From: an uncultured Collinsella sp.
GTDB lineage: Bacteria > Actinomycetota > Coriobacteriia > Coriobacteriales > Coriobacteriaceae
Length of the DNA: 29,255 nucleotides
Assembly (NCBI GenBank): GCA_958453935.1
Contig: CAUDZT010000027.1
Coordinates: 1 to 29,255, forward strand
Reading direction: 5' to 3'
Position 1 is the first letter of the stretch; each line of letters opens with the position of its first letter. A program made the position numbers and the translations under genes. The notes beneath the pieces were generated by a model. It saw nothing but the letters and a program-made list of their open reading frames with translations, did no database searches and was not told the DNA's origin. This document shows positions 1 through 8,540 of the stretch, piece after piece.

Positions 1-944
1 GAGAAGTCGACGCTGTCGATGATGTCCTTGAGGGCCTTGGCGGAGGCGGTAAGCTCATGCTGCTCGTCATCGTTCAGCGGCACGGGGACGCGGCAGACAA
101 CGCCGTCGCGGCCAACGACGGTCGGCATGGAGATGGCAAGATCGGACAGGCCGTACTCGCCCACCATGAGCGAGGAAACGGGCAGAACGGTCTGCTCGTC
201 ACGCATGACGGCAGTGCAGATGCGCTTGACGGCCATGGCGACGCCATAGTAGGTGGCGTGCTTCTTCTCGATGATGGTGTAGGCGGAGTTCTTGACGTCC
301 TCGGCGATGCGCTTCTCGGCAGCCTCATGCTCCAGATGACCGTGAAGCTCGCAGAAAGTGTTCAGCGGCACGCCGGCAACCTGGGCGCTGGACCAAGCGA
401 CAAACTCAGAGTCGCCGTGCTCACCCATGACATAGGCCTGGACATCGCGCGGGTCAACCTCGACGTGGGCACCAAGCATCTGCTGCAGACGGCCAGTGTC
501 GAGCACGGTGCCGGAGCCGATGACATGGCCCTCGGGCAGGCCGGACATCTTGATGGCGGCATAGGTCAGAACATCGACCGGGTTGGAGACAATGAGCAGA
601 ATGCCGTCGAAGCCAGACTTCTTAATTTCGGGAATGATGGACTTAAAGATGTTGACGTTCTTGTTGACCAGGTCCAGACGGGTCTCACCGGGCTTCTGGG
701 CAGCGCCAGCGGTGACGACGATCATGGCGGCGTCGGCGACATCGGAATAATCGCCGGCATAGATCTTCATCGGCTCGGCAAACGTCATGCCGTGCGCGAT
801 ATCCAGGGCCTCACCCTCGGCGCGGTTCTTGTCCACGTCGATGAGGACCATCTCGGAGAACAGACCGCTCTGCATCAGCGCGAACGCCGAAGACGAACCG
901 ACGAAACCACAGCCGACAATAGCGACCTTCTTCTCGTTAACCAT
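1..944 (-). CDS. ldh: L-lactate dehydrogenase (3' end cut by the window edge)
   Basis: NAD-dependent reduction of pyruvate to L-lactate in the cytoplasm, a fermentation end step. The reading frame stays open from the ATG at 944 to the left edge (314 full codons), so only a few C-terminal residues are missing from a family of about 315 residues. The N-terminus carries the Rossmann loop VAIVGCGFVGSS. The substrate-specificity loop GAAQKPGETRLDLV has Gln at the position that distinguishes lactate from malate dehydrogenase. The active-site stretch VMGEHGDSE contains the catalytic His. A GGGAG ribosome binding site lies 6 bases before the ATG. It is probably transcribed alone: the upstream aminotransferase gene ends 200 bases away and a hairpin lies between. 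Family assignment is secure; lactate rather than malate as substrate rests on the Gln. Confidence 0.95.
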   Translation of the reverse strand, partial: MVNEKKVAIVGCGFVGSSSAFALMQSGLFSEMVLIDVDKNRAEGEALDIAHGMTFAEPMKIYAGDYSDVADAAMIVVTAGAAQKPGETRLDLVNKNVNIFKSIIPEIKKSGFDGILLIVSNPVDVLTYAAIKMSGLPEGHVIGSGTVLDTGRLQQMLGAHVEVDPRDVQAYVMGEHGDSEFVAWSSAQVAGVPLNTFCELHGHLEHEAAEKRIAEDVKNSAYTIIEKKHATYYGVAMAVKRICTAVMRDEQTVLPVSSLMVGEYGLSDLAISMPTVVGRDGVVCRVPVPLNDDEQHELTASAKALKDIIDSVDF

Positions 945-967
945 TACTTTCTCCCATCTCTCTCCAC

Positions 968-1003
968 AAACAAGCCGCCCGGGAACGACCCAAGCGGCTT
1001 GCC
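968..1003 (-). terminator. Hairpin in the ldh leader, possible terminator
   Basis: CAAGCCGC and GCGGCTTG form an 8-bp perfect stem around a loop of about 15 bases. On the minus strand it is followed by TTTGT, a weak U-tract. It lies between the aminotransferase stop and the ldh start, so it may end aminotransferase transcripts or sit in the ldh 5' leader. Confidence 0.45.
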
Positions 1004-1145
1004 GTAATCCCAATATAGCCAATCGGGACTTTGATTATGCTCCTATTCGCAGCCAAAAATCGACCGTTTACCGAAATTGTTTGCAGAATTCGTAAGATAA
1101 CTGCCCGAAATCGGTTTCGAACTATTGACGCGTCTAAATGTCTTT

Positions 1146-2309
1146 TTAATACAGACCCGCCTCGCGAATAGCCTCGACGGCCAGAGCGATCTGATCGGGC
1201 GGCAGGACCAGCGCCATGCGCACGTGCCCCTCGCCCGAAGGCCCAAAGCTCGCACCCGGCGTCACCACAACGCCGGCCTTCTCCATGAGCTCCTCGCAAA
1301 ACGCCATGGAATCGGTACGGCCGCCGGGAAGCTTGGCCCACACAAACATAGAGCCATGCGCGTTGGGACGCTCCCAGCCCAGTCCCTCAAGACCGTCGCA
1401 CAGGGCATCGCGACGCTCCTGGTACTTCAGACGCTGCGCCTCGACCTCATCGCGCGGGCCGTTCAGGCAGGCGATAGCAGCCTTCTGGATCGGGAAGAAC
1501 ATACCAAAGTCGATCTGGCCGCGCAGCTTGGCAAAGGCAGAGACCACGTCCTCGCGGCCGACCAAAAAGCCGATACGCGCACCGGTGACGTTAAACGACT
1601 TGGAGAGCGAGAAGAACTCCACGCCCACCTCGAGCGCGCCGGGATACTGCAAAAAGCTTCCGCCCGGCTCGCCGTCAAACACGATATCGGAATACGCGTT
1701 GTCATGGACGATGAGCAGGTCGTGCTCACGGGCGAAAGCGATAATCTCCTCGTAGACCTCGGGCGTGCCCACCGAGCCCACCGGGTTGGCGGGCAGCGAC
1801 ACGATCATGTACTTGGCACGATCGGCCACCTCGGGATCGATGCCCGCCACATAGGGCAGGTAATTATGCTCGGCGACCAACGGATAGTACTCGAGCTTGG
1901 CATCGGCGATCTTGGCGCCCGCCTCAAAGACCGGGTAGCACGGATCGGGCACCAAGATGGTGTCGCCCGGATCGAGCAGGGCCAGACCCAAATGGCCCAC
2001 GCCCTCCTGCGTGCCGTTGCACGACTGCACCATGGACGGCGTAATGCCCGAAACGCCAAAGCGGCGCTCGTAGTAATCGCACACGGCCTGCTTAAGCTCG
2101 GGCAGGTCGCGCAGGGCGTACTTCCACATCTCGGGGTCCTGGGCCGCCTGCGTGAGCGCCTCGACAACGTGGTCGTACGGCTTAAAGTCGGGCGTCCCCA
2201 CGCTCATGTTGTAAATGGTCTTGCCCTGAGCCTTCAGCGCGAGAAGCTTGTTGTTGAGCGAGGCAAATACCTCCGCGCCAAAGCGGCCGAGACGCTGCGA
2301 TGCCTGCAT
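1146..2309 (-). CDS. Class I/II PLP-dependent aminotransferase, LL-diaminopimelate aminotransferase-like
   Basis: A fold-type I pyridoxal-phosphate aminotransferase of 387 residues. Visible family features are the N-terminal SVGTPDFKP, the substrate-loop region NGTQEGVGHLGLALLDPGD, the segment VSLPANPVGSV, HDNAYSDIVFDG, and SLSKSFNVTGARIGF with the Schiff-base lysine. The order and wording of these motifs match the DapL/YugH-type group, which includes LL-diaminopimelate aminotransferases and uncharacterised aspartate-family enzymes. The substrate is therefore an inference. I chose the ATG at 2309 because AAAGGTGG lies just ahead of it. An in-frame start 30 codons further upstream would run through a terminator hairpin. 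The gene sits between nadE and ldh on the same strand but is separated from both by hairpins. Confidence 0.85.
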   Translation of the reverse strand: MQASQRLGRFGAEVFASLNNKLLALKAQGKTIYNMSVGTPDFKPYDHVVEALTQAAQDPEMWKYALRDLPELKQAVCDYYERRFGVSGITPSMVQSCNGTQEGVGHLGLALLDPGDTILVPDPCYPVFEAGAKIADAKLEYYPLVAEHNYLPYVAGIDPEVADRAKYMIVSLPANPVGSVGTPEVYEEIIAFAREHDLLIVHDNAYSDIVFDGEPGGSFLQYPGALEVGVEFFSLSKSFNVTGARIGFLVGREDVVSAFAKLRGQIDFGMFFPIQKAAIACLNGPRDEVEAQRLKYQERRDALCDGLEGLGWERPNAHGSMFVWAKLPGGRTDSMAFCEELMEKAGVVVTPGASFGPSGEGHVRMALVLPPDQIALAVEAIREAGLY

Positions 2310-2326
2310 GGTGCCACCTTTCGATA

Positions 2327-2364
2327 TAAAAAACGCGGCGCTCCGACAAGAGCGCCGCGCGATA
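2327..2364 (-). terminator. Rho-independent terminator after nadE, in the aminotransferase leader
   Basis: On the minus strand a GC stem (CGCGGCGCTC paired with GAGCGCCGCG, small loop) is followed by TTTTTT. It ends about 18 bases before the aminotransferase ATG. It can terminate nadE transcripts; if the aminotransferase promoter lies upstream of it, it would act as an attenuator. Confidence 0.85.
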
Positions 2365-2427
2365 CGGGCCATCAGATTGCAAAAGTGTACCGCTTGCAAC
2401 CCCTATATTGGTTCAATTTAGCCAACC

Positions 2428-4428
2428 TTAGTCAATCGGATTGAGTGCGTCGATCTGCGCGAGCCACAGGCGCGAGCTGGCGTCGCTCGGCATGCGCCAA
2501 TCGCCGCGCGGGCTGAGCGTCACCGAGCCCACCTTGGGACCGTCGGGCAGGCAGCTGCGCTTAAACTGCTGAGCAAAGAAGCGGCGGTAGAACGTACGCA
2601 GCCACGTGTGGACGGTCTTGGCGTCGTAGGCGCCCTCGAAGCTCTTGAGCGCCATGCGGTAGATCTTGCCGGGCTCAAAGCCAAAACGCAGCAGGTAGTA
2701 GAGGAAGTAGTCGTGCAACTCGTACGGGCCCACCAAATCCTCAGTCTTCTGCGCAATCTCGCCGTCGCCCGTGGGCGGCAGAAGCTCGGGAGATACCGGC
2801 GTATCGAGGATATCGAGCAAGACCTCGGCAATACGCCCGCCAAAGACATCAGCCGCATAGCGCACCAGATGGCGCACAAGCGTCTTGGGCACGCTCGCGT
2901 TGACGGCGTACATGCTCATGTGGTCGCCGTTATAGGTAGCCCAGCCGAGCGCCAGCTCCGACAGATCGCCCGTACCGATGACAAAACCGCCAGCCTGGTT
3001 GGCCAGATCCATCAGAATCTGCGTGCGCTCGCGGGCCTGGCTGTTCTCGTAGGTCACGTCCTGCACGGCCGGATCGTGCTCAATGTCCCTAAAGTGCTGC
3101 TCCACGGCCGCGTGAATCGAAACCTCGCGGAAGTTCACGCCCAGGTCGCGGGCAAGCGACTCGGCATTCGACTTGGTACGATGCGTCGTGCCAAAGCCGG
3201 GCATGGAAACCGCCGTGATGCCCGCGCGCGGCAGCCCCAGCGCATCGAAGGCACGCACGGTCACAAGCAGTGCCAGCGTGGAGTCCAGGCCGCCCGAAAG
3301 GCCGATGACGGCCGCCTTGGTGCCCGTATGGGCAAGGCGAGTCTTGAGGCCAACAGTCTGCAGATTGAGAATAGTCTCGCAGCGCTCGGCCAGATCACCG
3401 TGGTCGGCCGGCACAAAAGGCGCGCGAGGGAAAACGCGGTCGATATCGCAGGCATCGCGCAGAACAGGCTCTTCGGCCAACACGCCCTCAAACGAAAACT
3501 CAACGGTCGTGGCCTCCGGCGCATCGTCGGCGCGCGTCCACGTCGTCGAGCGACGGCGCTCGGCAACCAAGCGGTCAAGATCGACATCGGCGATGGCCAT
3601 GCCACAGGTGAGAAGCCTGGTCGCGGCAAGCTTGGAGCCGTTTTCGTAGATAAGGTTCTCGCCCGCAAAGACCATGTCGGTCGTGGACTCGCCCTCGCTC
3701 GCGTCTGCGTAGGCATAGGCGCAGTACAGGCGTGCGCTCTGGTTGGAGATGAGGCTGCGTCGGTAATCTGCCTTGCCGATAATCTCGTCCGAGGCCGACG
3801 GGTTAAGGATCACCGTGGCGCCGGCAAGCGCCATCCCCGTCGAAGGGGGCACCGGCACCCACAGGTCCTCACAGACCTCAACGCCCAACACCAGGTCCTC
3901 GGCGCCCTCATCACAGCAACGGTAGACAAGCCCCGAGCCCAGCGGGACCGGACCCTGACCGGCAAATTCAAGCCAAACGGGATCGGTAGGTGCCGGAGCA
4001 AACCAACGGCGCTCATAGAACTCGCCATAGTTGGGCAGATACTTCTTAGCCGTAAGGCCCAAAAGCTCGCCCGCGCAGCACACGGCGGCGCAGTTGTAGA
4101 TATTCTCGGCAACTGCAACGGGAAGACCGATGGTAAAGACGACCGGCAACTCACGGGTTTCATCAAGGATGTGCACAAGTGCCGCCTCGCAGGCATGCAG
4201 CAGTGTGCGGTTATGGAACAGATCGGCCGCGGTATAGCCGCACAGATTAAGCTCGGGCAACACCAACGCGCGAATGCCGCGCTCGGCAGCTCTGCGAACA
4301 GCTGCCAGCGCAACCTCGGCATTACCCTCGACATCGGCCACGCGAATCTGCGGCGACGCCGCCGCCACACGCAAAAAGCCATCGTTCTTATTAGCCGAAA
4401 CGCAGCATTGCCTTGTTGATCTGGACAC
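2428..4428 (-). CDS. nadE: Glutamine-dependent NAD(+) synthetase
   Basis: Converts nicotinic acid adenine dinucleotide to NAD using ATP and ammonia released from glutamine, the last step of NAD synthesis. At 666 residues it is the long two-domain form. The N-terminal nitrilase-type glutaminase shows its triad: Glu59 in LVLPELNLCGY, Lys129 in KKYLPNYGEFYE and Cys186 in VEVCEDLW. The C-terminal synthetase has the ATP-binding P-loop AVIGLSGGLDSTLALL and the downstream segment GTGDLSELALGW. The start is taken as GTG at 4428, preceded by AAGGGG about 9 bases away; no better in-frame start exists before the conserved DGFLRVAAASP. It appears monocistronic, ending in the terminator at about 2327-2364. 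Confidence 0.96.
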   Translation of the reverse strand: MSRSTRQCCVSANKNDGFLRVAAASPQIRVADVEGNAEVALAAVRRAAERGIRALVLPELNLCGYTAADLFHNRTLLHACEAALVHILDETRELPVVFTIGLPVAVAENIYNCAAVCCAGELLGLTAKKYLPNYGEFYERRWFAPAPTDPVWLEFAGQGPVPLGSGLVYRCCDEGAEDLVLGVEVCEDLWVPVPPSTGMALAGATVILNPSASDEIIGKADYRRSLISNQSARLYCAYAYADASEGESTTDMVFAGENLIYENGSKLAATRLLTCGMAIADVDLDRLVAERRRSTTWTRADDAPEATTVEFSFEGVLAEEPVLRDACDIDRVFPRAPFVPADHGDLAERCETILNLQTVGLKTRLAHTGTKAAVIGLSGGLDSTLALLVTVRAFDALGLPRAGITAVSMPGFGTTHRTKSNAESLARDLGVNFREVSIHAAVEQHFRDIEHDPAVQDVTYENSQARERTQILMDLANQAGGFVIGTGDLSELALGWATYNGDHMSMYAVNASVPKTLVRHLVRYAADVFGGRIAEVLLDILDTPVSPELLPPTGDGEIAQKTEDLVGPYELHDYFLYYLLRFGFEPGKIYRMALKSFEGAYDAKTVHTWLRTFYRRFFAQQFKRSCLPDGPKVGSVTLSPRGDWRMPSDASSRLWLAQIDALNPID

Positions 4429-4550
4429 TGGAGGCCCCTTCTACCCTGAGATTCAGTCTAACGGACGTTCACATATCTCTAACTAGCCAAAGCAACCTCT
4501 CAGTTTACTGAGACGCCAACCTGTGCTAAGAGCATGTATTCCAAAAATAT

Positions 4551-4593
4551 CTTTAATTAAAAAAGGAGAAATCGATAATCGACTTCTCCTTTA
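4551..4593 (-). terminator. Rho-independent terminator of the radical SAM/peptide unit
   Basis: On the minus strand AAAGGAGAA pairs with TTCTCCTTT, with further pairing of TCGAT and ATCGA inside, followed by a run of six T and then AATT. It lies 24 bases after the stop of the 36-residue peptide gene and closes the whole AT-rich operon. Confidence 0.85.
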
Positions 4594-4616
4594 AGCGAGG
4601 CAAGTTAATTCCGAAA

Positions 4617-4727
4617 CTAATGGCAGAATTTATCCATGTAGTCCTCAAAGTCGAACACTTCTACCACGACGCCCTCTTCCTGAGACTCTTTCAGTTGCTC
4701 CAAGAGATCTTTGTTAATAACGTCCAT
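4617..4727 (-). CDS. 36-residue acidic peptide, candidate RiPP precursor
   Basis: A short gene for a 36-residue peptide. It begins MDVINKDLLEQLKESQEEG, a charged amphipathic-helix-like stretch suited to a leader. It ends VVVEVFDFEDYMDKFCH, with four aromatic residues, five acidic residues and a terminal Cys-His. A perfect AGGAGG lies 7 bases before the ATG, and the start is only 13 bases after the stop of the radical SAM gene. A strong terminator follows 24 bases after the TAG. A tiny, strongly translated gene directly behind a radical SAM enzyme and an exporter is the usual layout of a modified-peptide precursor. The leader/core split and any modification are inference. It shows no clear relation to a known precursor family that I recognise. 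A small regulatory or accessory peptide is the alternative. Confidence 0.72.
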   Translation of the reverse strand: MDVINKDLLEQLKESQEEGVVVEVFDFEDYMDKFCH

Positions 4728-4740
4728 GCAGAAACCTCCT

Positions 4741-7062
4741 CTATCTAATCAATTGTAGTATATCTGCTTTCATGCAATTATCAACCAACTTGTTTAATTG
4801 CTCCTCGTTTGTCGATAGTCCCTCTTTTTTCAAAATGTCGCGCACCTCGTTCTTAGTAATCGGCTTTTCAAACAACGAAAGCAAAGCGAACGAAAAATCA
4901 TTAACCGCACACATTCTATGGGTGGCACAACTCAGCAGTACTCTTAACCCCTCTTTTGAGCGTCCGACTTCTTTAACAAACGAACTTTTAACCAATTGAA
5001 AACCGTTATCGTGCATTACATAATCGGCATCGATATTTGTATTCAGCAATCCATAATGCAACAGTTCTTCTATCGCCCTTGTCAGCTCGAGGTCGCCCTG
5101 ATCAAGAATAAGAGAAATGCTACAATCGGCCTCCAATAAACGGGCCAACTTAAGGTATACCAACTGGGAAACAGCATAGACATGATGGTATTCAGAATTA
5201 TAGAAGTAGGCAAATGGCTCAACGAGCACGACAGAGGTCTTGGAATCCAGCCAGATTCGATCAGCTGGATTTAGACTAGTTAGCCGTCGCTTTACTTTGG
5301 TCAAATGTCCCTTATACCTGACAGCGTGAATAGAATCTAGGATCCAGGTCACCTCTGAAATATGAAGCCGCTGGGGCAAGTCAATTGTGTCGCTACCGTT
5401 TATGACCTCTTGCATATAAAAATCAATATGATGCTCATCAGATAAGGATTTTGCTTCATTTAAAGTTAAACCAGTGCCTGAAACATAATCCACTTCGAGG
5501 CGCAAATCCTCATATTGGGACTTCGGCATTACAGAGACACCATACTTATCGGGATGATTCCAAACATCCGACCCCATAACGAGACCAAAATTCGTAAATC
5601 CTCTCGTGGAATATGGAACACCACATACCTGTTTTGAATAATTCAAAACATTCTCTGTATAAGCTAAGGTGTTCAGAGCCTCTTCTTTAGTTTCGGTCGG
5701 AAAGCCAATCATAAAAAATAGATGAACAGGAATACCCGCATTGAGACAATCATGGACATTGCGATCAATCCAATCAACTCTCGTGTTCTTCTTCATTAGA
5801 TCAAGAACTCTTTGGTTGTATGACTCGAGGCCAAACTGAATCTGCCTACATCCACTTTGGTATATCTTGTTAAAAACTTCTGTACTTAGGGTTGGAGAGA
5901 ACCTCGTTTCTCCATGCCAGAAAAACGTTTTTCCCGATGCGTTTATTTCATCCGCGAGTTGCTCCATTCTTTTGCCTTCGAATGTTTCATCCACAAAAGA
6001 GAAAACTCTCGTGCCGTATTTTTCATTTAACCGACACATTATTTCAAATACTCTCGATATAGGCATCTTTCGGTAACAACCACCGGTAGCACCGGGAATG
6101 GTGCAGAAGGCGCAATGATTAAAACACTGCCTAGAGGAATAAACCGGCAATATTAACTCAGGCATGAAGTATTTAGAAAGGGCGAAGCCATCGAAATCGG
6201 GAACTGTATCGTTGATAAATGTTTGCTCAATCCGATGGTTTTTATATATCTTTCCACCTTTAGCATGGCAAAGGTTTGGAACACAGTCGAGATTGTCATC
6301 ACCAGAGTCAAGAGCCTCAAGAAGACGTGCAAGCGGCTCTTCGCCGTCATACATCATTATCGAATCAATGTATTCAAAAAAGGGATGCCATTCTTTCATG
6401 CAGTCATCTGCTAAACGAGTAATGTAATTGCCGCCCAATGAGACGTGTTTAACAGATGGACATTCTTCCTTAATCAGTTTCGCTAACGTAACTGCAGAAA
6501 TCAATTGGAAACAGCCGCTCACCGAAATCCCAATAAACTCGAATTTTTCCCTCTGAATACGCTTAAGAAAGGCAGTTTCATAGAAGGAAATAAACGGATT
6601 ATGCAAGGTATCCGCAAGCGATTTCATTATTTCTGGTGTCGAATAATAATCATAGGGCAGATCTATGGAGTTGAACGTGTATTTAACTCCATATGAGACG
6701 TGATTTATGATATAGAGTGCATTTCTAAAAATGTTTTCAGCATATTGTCTTTCTTTTAGATTAAAGTATCTCTTCGATCTGAAAATATCTTTTGCCTCGT
6801 CAACATTAAGTGCCGACTTTTGTATCAACTCGATTGTTAATTGAACATTCGAACTAAACGAATCCTTTGATTCCCGATACCTTTTACAGCACTCTTCGAC
6901 ATGTCTAAAAGATAGGAGGTCATCGTAAAATTCCACGTTTAAGTCAACAATGTCAACTTTGTATTGTTCAACCTCTTGAAGATATGACTTCAAAACAGGC
7001 AAGGCAAGATACGGCCCCACTGGACTCCATCCTGGGGGAAATACTAAAAGCGTTTTAGGCAT
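4741..7062 (-). CDS. B12-binding-domain radical SAM enzyme, candidate peptide maturase
   Basis: A 773-residue protein. Residues about 1-250 look like a cobalamin-binding Rossmann-type domain: LLVFPPGWSPVGPYLALPVL at the start, VSLGGNYITR near 207-216 and YDGEEPLARLL near 238-248. The canonical DxHxxG cobalamin ligand is not evident. The radical SAM core follows, with the [4Fe-4S] motif Cys313-x3-Cys317-x2-Cys320 (CFNHCAFC), later QFGLES and FFMIGFPTET. Residues about 610-773 contain two stretches that read like small winged-helix modules, the last around ALLSLFEKPITKNEVRDIL; such modules often act as RiPP recognition elements. No Cys-rich SPASM tail is visible. It starts 7 bases after the MFS stop, so translation is probably coupled. 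Base composition is much richer in AT than the flanks. The family is secure; the peptide-modifying role is inferred from context. Confidence 0.88.
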   Translation of the reverse strand: MPKTLLVFPPGWSPVGPYLALPVLKSYLQEVEQYKVDIVDLNVEFYDDLLSFRHVEECCKRYRESKDSFSSNVQLTIELIQKSALNVDEAKDIFRSKRYFNLKERQYAENIFRNALYIINHVSYGVKYTFNSIDLPYDYYSTPEIMKSLADTLHNPFISFYETAFLKRIQREKFEFIGISVSGCFQLISAVTLAKLIKEECPSVKHVSLGGNYITRLADDCMKEWHPFFEYIDSIMMYDGEEPLARLLEALDSGDDNLDCVPNLCHAKGGKIYKNHRIEQTFINDTVPDFDGFALSKYFMPELILPVYSSRQCFNHCAFCTIPGATGGCYRKMPISRVFEIMCRLNEKYGTRVFSFVDETFEGKRMEQLADEINASGKTFFWHGETRFSPTLSTEVFNKIYQSGCRQIQFGLESYNQRVLDLMKKNTRVDWIDRNVHDCLNAGIPVHLFFMIGFPTETKEEALNTLAYTENVLNYSKQVCGVPYSTRGFTNFGLVMGSDVWNHPDKYGVSVMPKSQYEDLRLEVDYVSGTGLTLNEAKSLSDEHHIDFYMQEVINGSDTIDLPQRLHISEVTWILDSIHAVRYKGHLTKVKRRLTSLNPADRIWLDSKTSVVLVEPFAYFYNSEYHHVYAVSQLVYLKLARLLEADCSISLILDQGDLELTRAIEELLHYGLLNTNIDADYVMHDNGFQLVKSSFVKEVGRSKEGLRVLLSCATHRMCAVNDFSFALLSLFEKPITKNEVRDILKKEGLSTNEEQLNKLVDNCMKADILQLIR

Positions 7063-7069
7063 ATCAACG

Positions 7070-8257
7070 TCACATCTTTCGCAAATAATTCAATTGAAAC
7101 ACAACTACCATCATAATTGAAAATACACCAAGTCCTGTAACGAGAATTGAGAACATCGCGATGCTCGTGAACAGCGAAACAAGAAGTGTTGAAATAACAA
7201 CAGCAACCGATTGCAAAGACTCCCTAATTGAAAACAGGCTTATCGATTCAGATCCGTCTCTCGCCAAATCCTGCAGCGATGTTATGAGAAGCACATCTTG
7301 AATGGCGTTTCCGGCACCGACGATAAAAAGGAAAATAAACGATATCCCAGACGCATAGCGATAGCCAAACGCCAGATACGCACCGAGCGCAAGATACGTC
7401 ACAAAACAATATGATTTAACGCAATCGGAACCACTGATTAAACGACCATATATTGTATTTCCGAACAACAGTCCGATTGTAAGACTACTCTGAAGGAATC
7501 CGTATTGTATCGATGACGAGTCAAATTGCAATTGCGCTATAGCTGGCAAAAGAGAATTCAGAGAGCCGAATGCCACGCCACTAGAAATATCGATTAATAG
7601 GAAACCAATTGCCAAGTGCTTCGCGCTAAGATCACTAAATGCAGTCCTGTTTTTTTCATTTTTGCTTATTCCCTCTTTATCATTAACCTCGATAACCGAC
7701 GGAACATCTCGCAGCAACCAGAACGACGCGGCAAAAGAAAGCGCGTCTAATGCAAGAACAGCCTCCGCCCCAAATTGAGCGACAACAAAACCGCCGGCAA
7801 CTGGCCCCAGAACCATCATCAAATTCTGCAGGAACCCAAACGAATTATTAATTACGTCGCGATTGATACTATTCGTATTGGCTCTTAACAACGAGTAAAA
7901 GCAGGGCATTTCTACCGTTCGGCAAAGCGATACCGCGCACGTAATAGCAAACATACTCCATTTACTATCAACAAAAATATAGCAAACGAATAATCCCGCG
8001 CGAATTAAGTCTGCCAATCTCATGGCCTGCAGTGTCCCGATACCCATCTTCTGAGGCAGCTGCGCGAGCGCAACTGAAAACAGAGAGGGGGCAAATCTGC
8101 AGCAGACCATCAAAGCAGTTGCAGAAACATCGTGAGTTACCTCGTAAATCAGCATTGGCAAAGCAATATTCGCACACCAATTGCCTATTTCGCTTATCCC
8201 TCTAGCAATATATAGGACCCGAACCGGAAGGCTAGCTCTCAATACCGTGAACATCAC
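7070..8257 (-). CDS. MFS transporter, EntS-like exporter of the radical SAM cluster
   Basis: A 395-residue integral membrane protein with about 10-12 hydrophobic segments. The early stretch RGISEIGNWCANIALPMLIY and the following VTHDVSATALMVCCRF resemble the EntS/MFS_3 group of drug and siderophore exporters. A charged cytoplasmic loop lies mid-protein (around EVNDKEGISKNEKNR), as is typical between the two six-helix halves. Its start overlaps the end of the DUF2087 gene by 26 bases, and its stop is 7 bases before the radical SAM gene, so the three genes are one transcript. By position it is the likely exporter of the operon product. The start could also be the next ATG, one codon in. Exporter direction and substrate are inference. 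Confidence 0.85.
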   Translation of the reverse strand: MMFTVLRASLPVRVLYIARGISEIGNWCANIALPMLIYEVTHDVSATALMVCCRFAPSLFSVALAQLPQKMGIGTLQAMRLADLIRAGLFVCYIFVDSKWSMFAITCAVSLCRTVEMPCFYSLLRANTNSINRDVINNSFGFLQNLMMVLGPVAGGFVVAQFGAEAVLALDALSFAASFWLLRDVPSVIEVNDKEGISKNEKNRTAFSDLSAKHLAIGFLLIDISSGVAFGSLNSLLPAIAQLQFDSSSIQYGFLQSSLTIGLLFGNTIYGRLISGSDCVKSYCFVTYLALGAYLAFGYRYASGISFIFLFIVGAGNAIQDVLLITSLQDLARDGSESISLFSIRESLQSVAVVISTLLVSLFTSIAMFSILVTGLGVFSIMMVVVFQLNYLRKM

Positions 8258-8513
8258 GATTAACCTCGTATTTCAGGCCTCGTTCATCCCTTAATAGGAA
8301 TCCATAATCAACCAAGTACCGCCTCAACACGGCATAATCAGGATAGAGCTGTGACAGCACACGATTAACCTGAAGCTCCGTATAACTTGTATTTAATTCA
8401 AAGAAAGAGACGGCCCATAGCAGCATGATTCTTTTATAGCTTTCCTTTTTTGGAATTGAAACCAGCTCGCCATTCTTGAGAAATCGTTTTTTAAAGTCTA
8501 TTAGCTCATCCAT
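8232..8513 (-). CDS. DUF2087-domain protein
   Basis: A 93-residue protein nearly filled by a DUF2087-like domain. The visible pattern is F-x-x-x-G-x-L-V-S-I-P-K-K-E-S near residues 12-25, then YTELQVNRVLSQLYPDYAVL and RRYLVDYGFLLRDERG. DUF2087 occurs alone or fused to DNA-binding HTH regulators and is thought to be a regulatory domain. No separate HTH is present here. It is the first gene of the AT-rich operon, with GGAGG 6 bases before the ATG, and its end overlaps the MFS gene. A role as regulator of the cluster, or as a small accessory or recognition protein for the peptide, is inferred from position only. Confidence 0.8.
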   Translation of the reverse strand: MDELIDFKKRFLKNGELVSIPKKESYKRIMLLWAVSFFELNTSYTELQVNRVLSQLYPDYAVLRRYLVDYGFLLRDERGLKYEVNRDVHGIES

Positions 8514-8540
8514 TCACATCCTCCATTTCATACGCATCTA

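Noticed and set aside
57..1007. Long plus-strand open frame opposite lactate dehydrogenase.
   Set aside because: Antisense mirror of a GC-rich gene; the minus strand encodes clear dehydrogenase motifs.
2309..2330. AAAGGTGGCACC before the aminotransferase start resembles the T-box word GGTGGNACC.
   Set aside because: It lies after the terminator, not before it, is followed at once by ATG, and no stem I or specifier loop is visible. It is better explained as a ribosome binding site.
2608..4419. 603-codon plus-strand open frame opposite nadE.
   Set aside because: His/Arg/Gln-rich composition typical of an antisense shadow; no domain is recognisable and nadE is certain.
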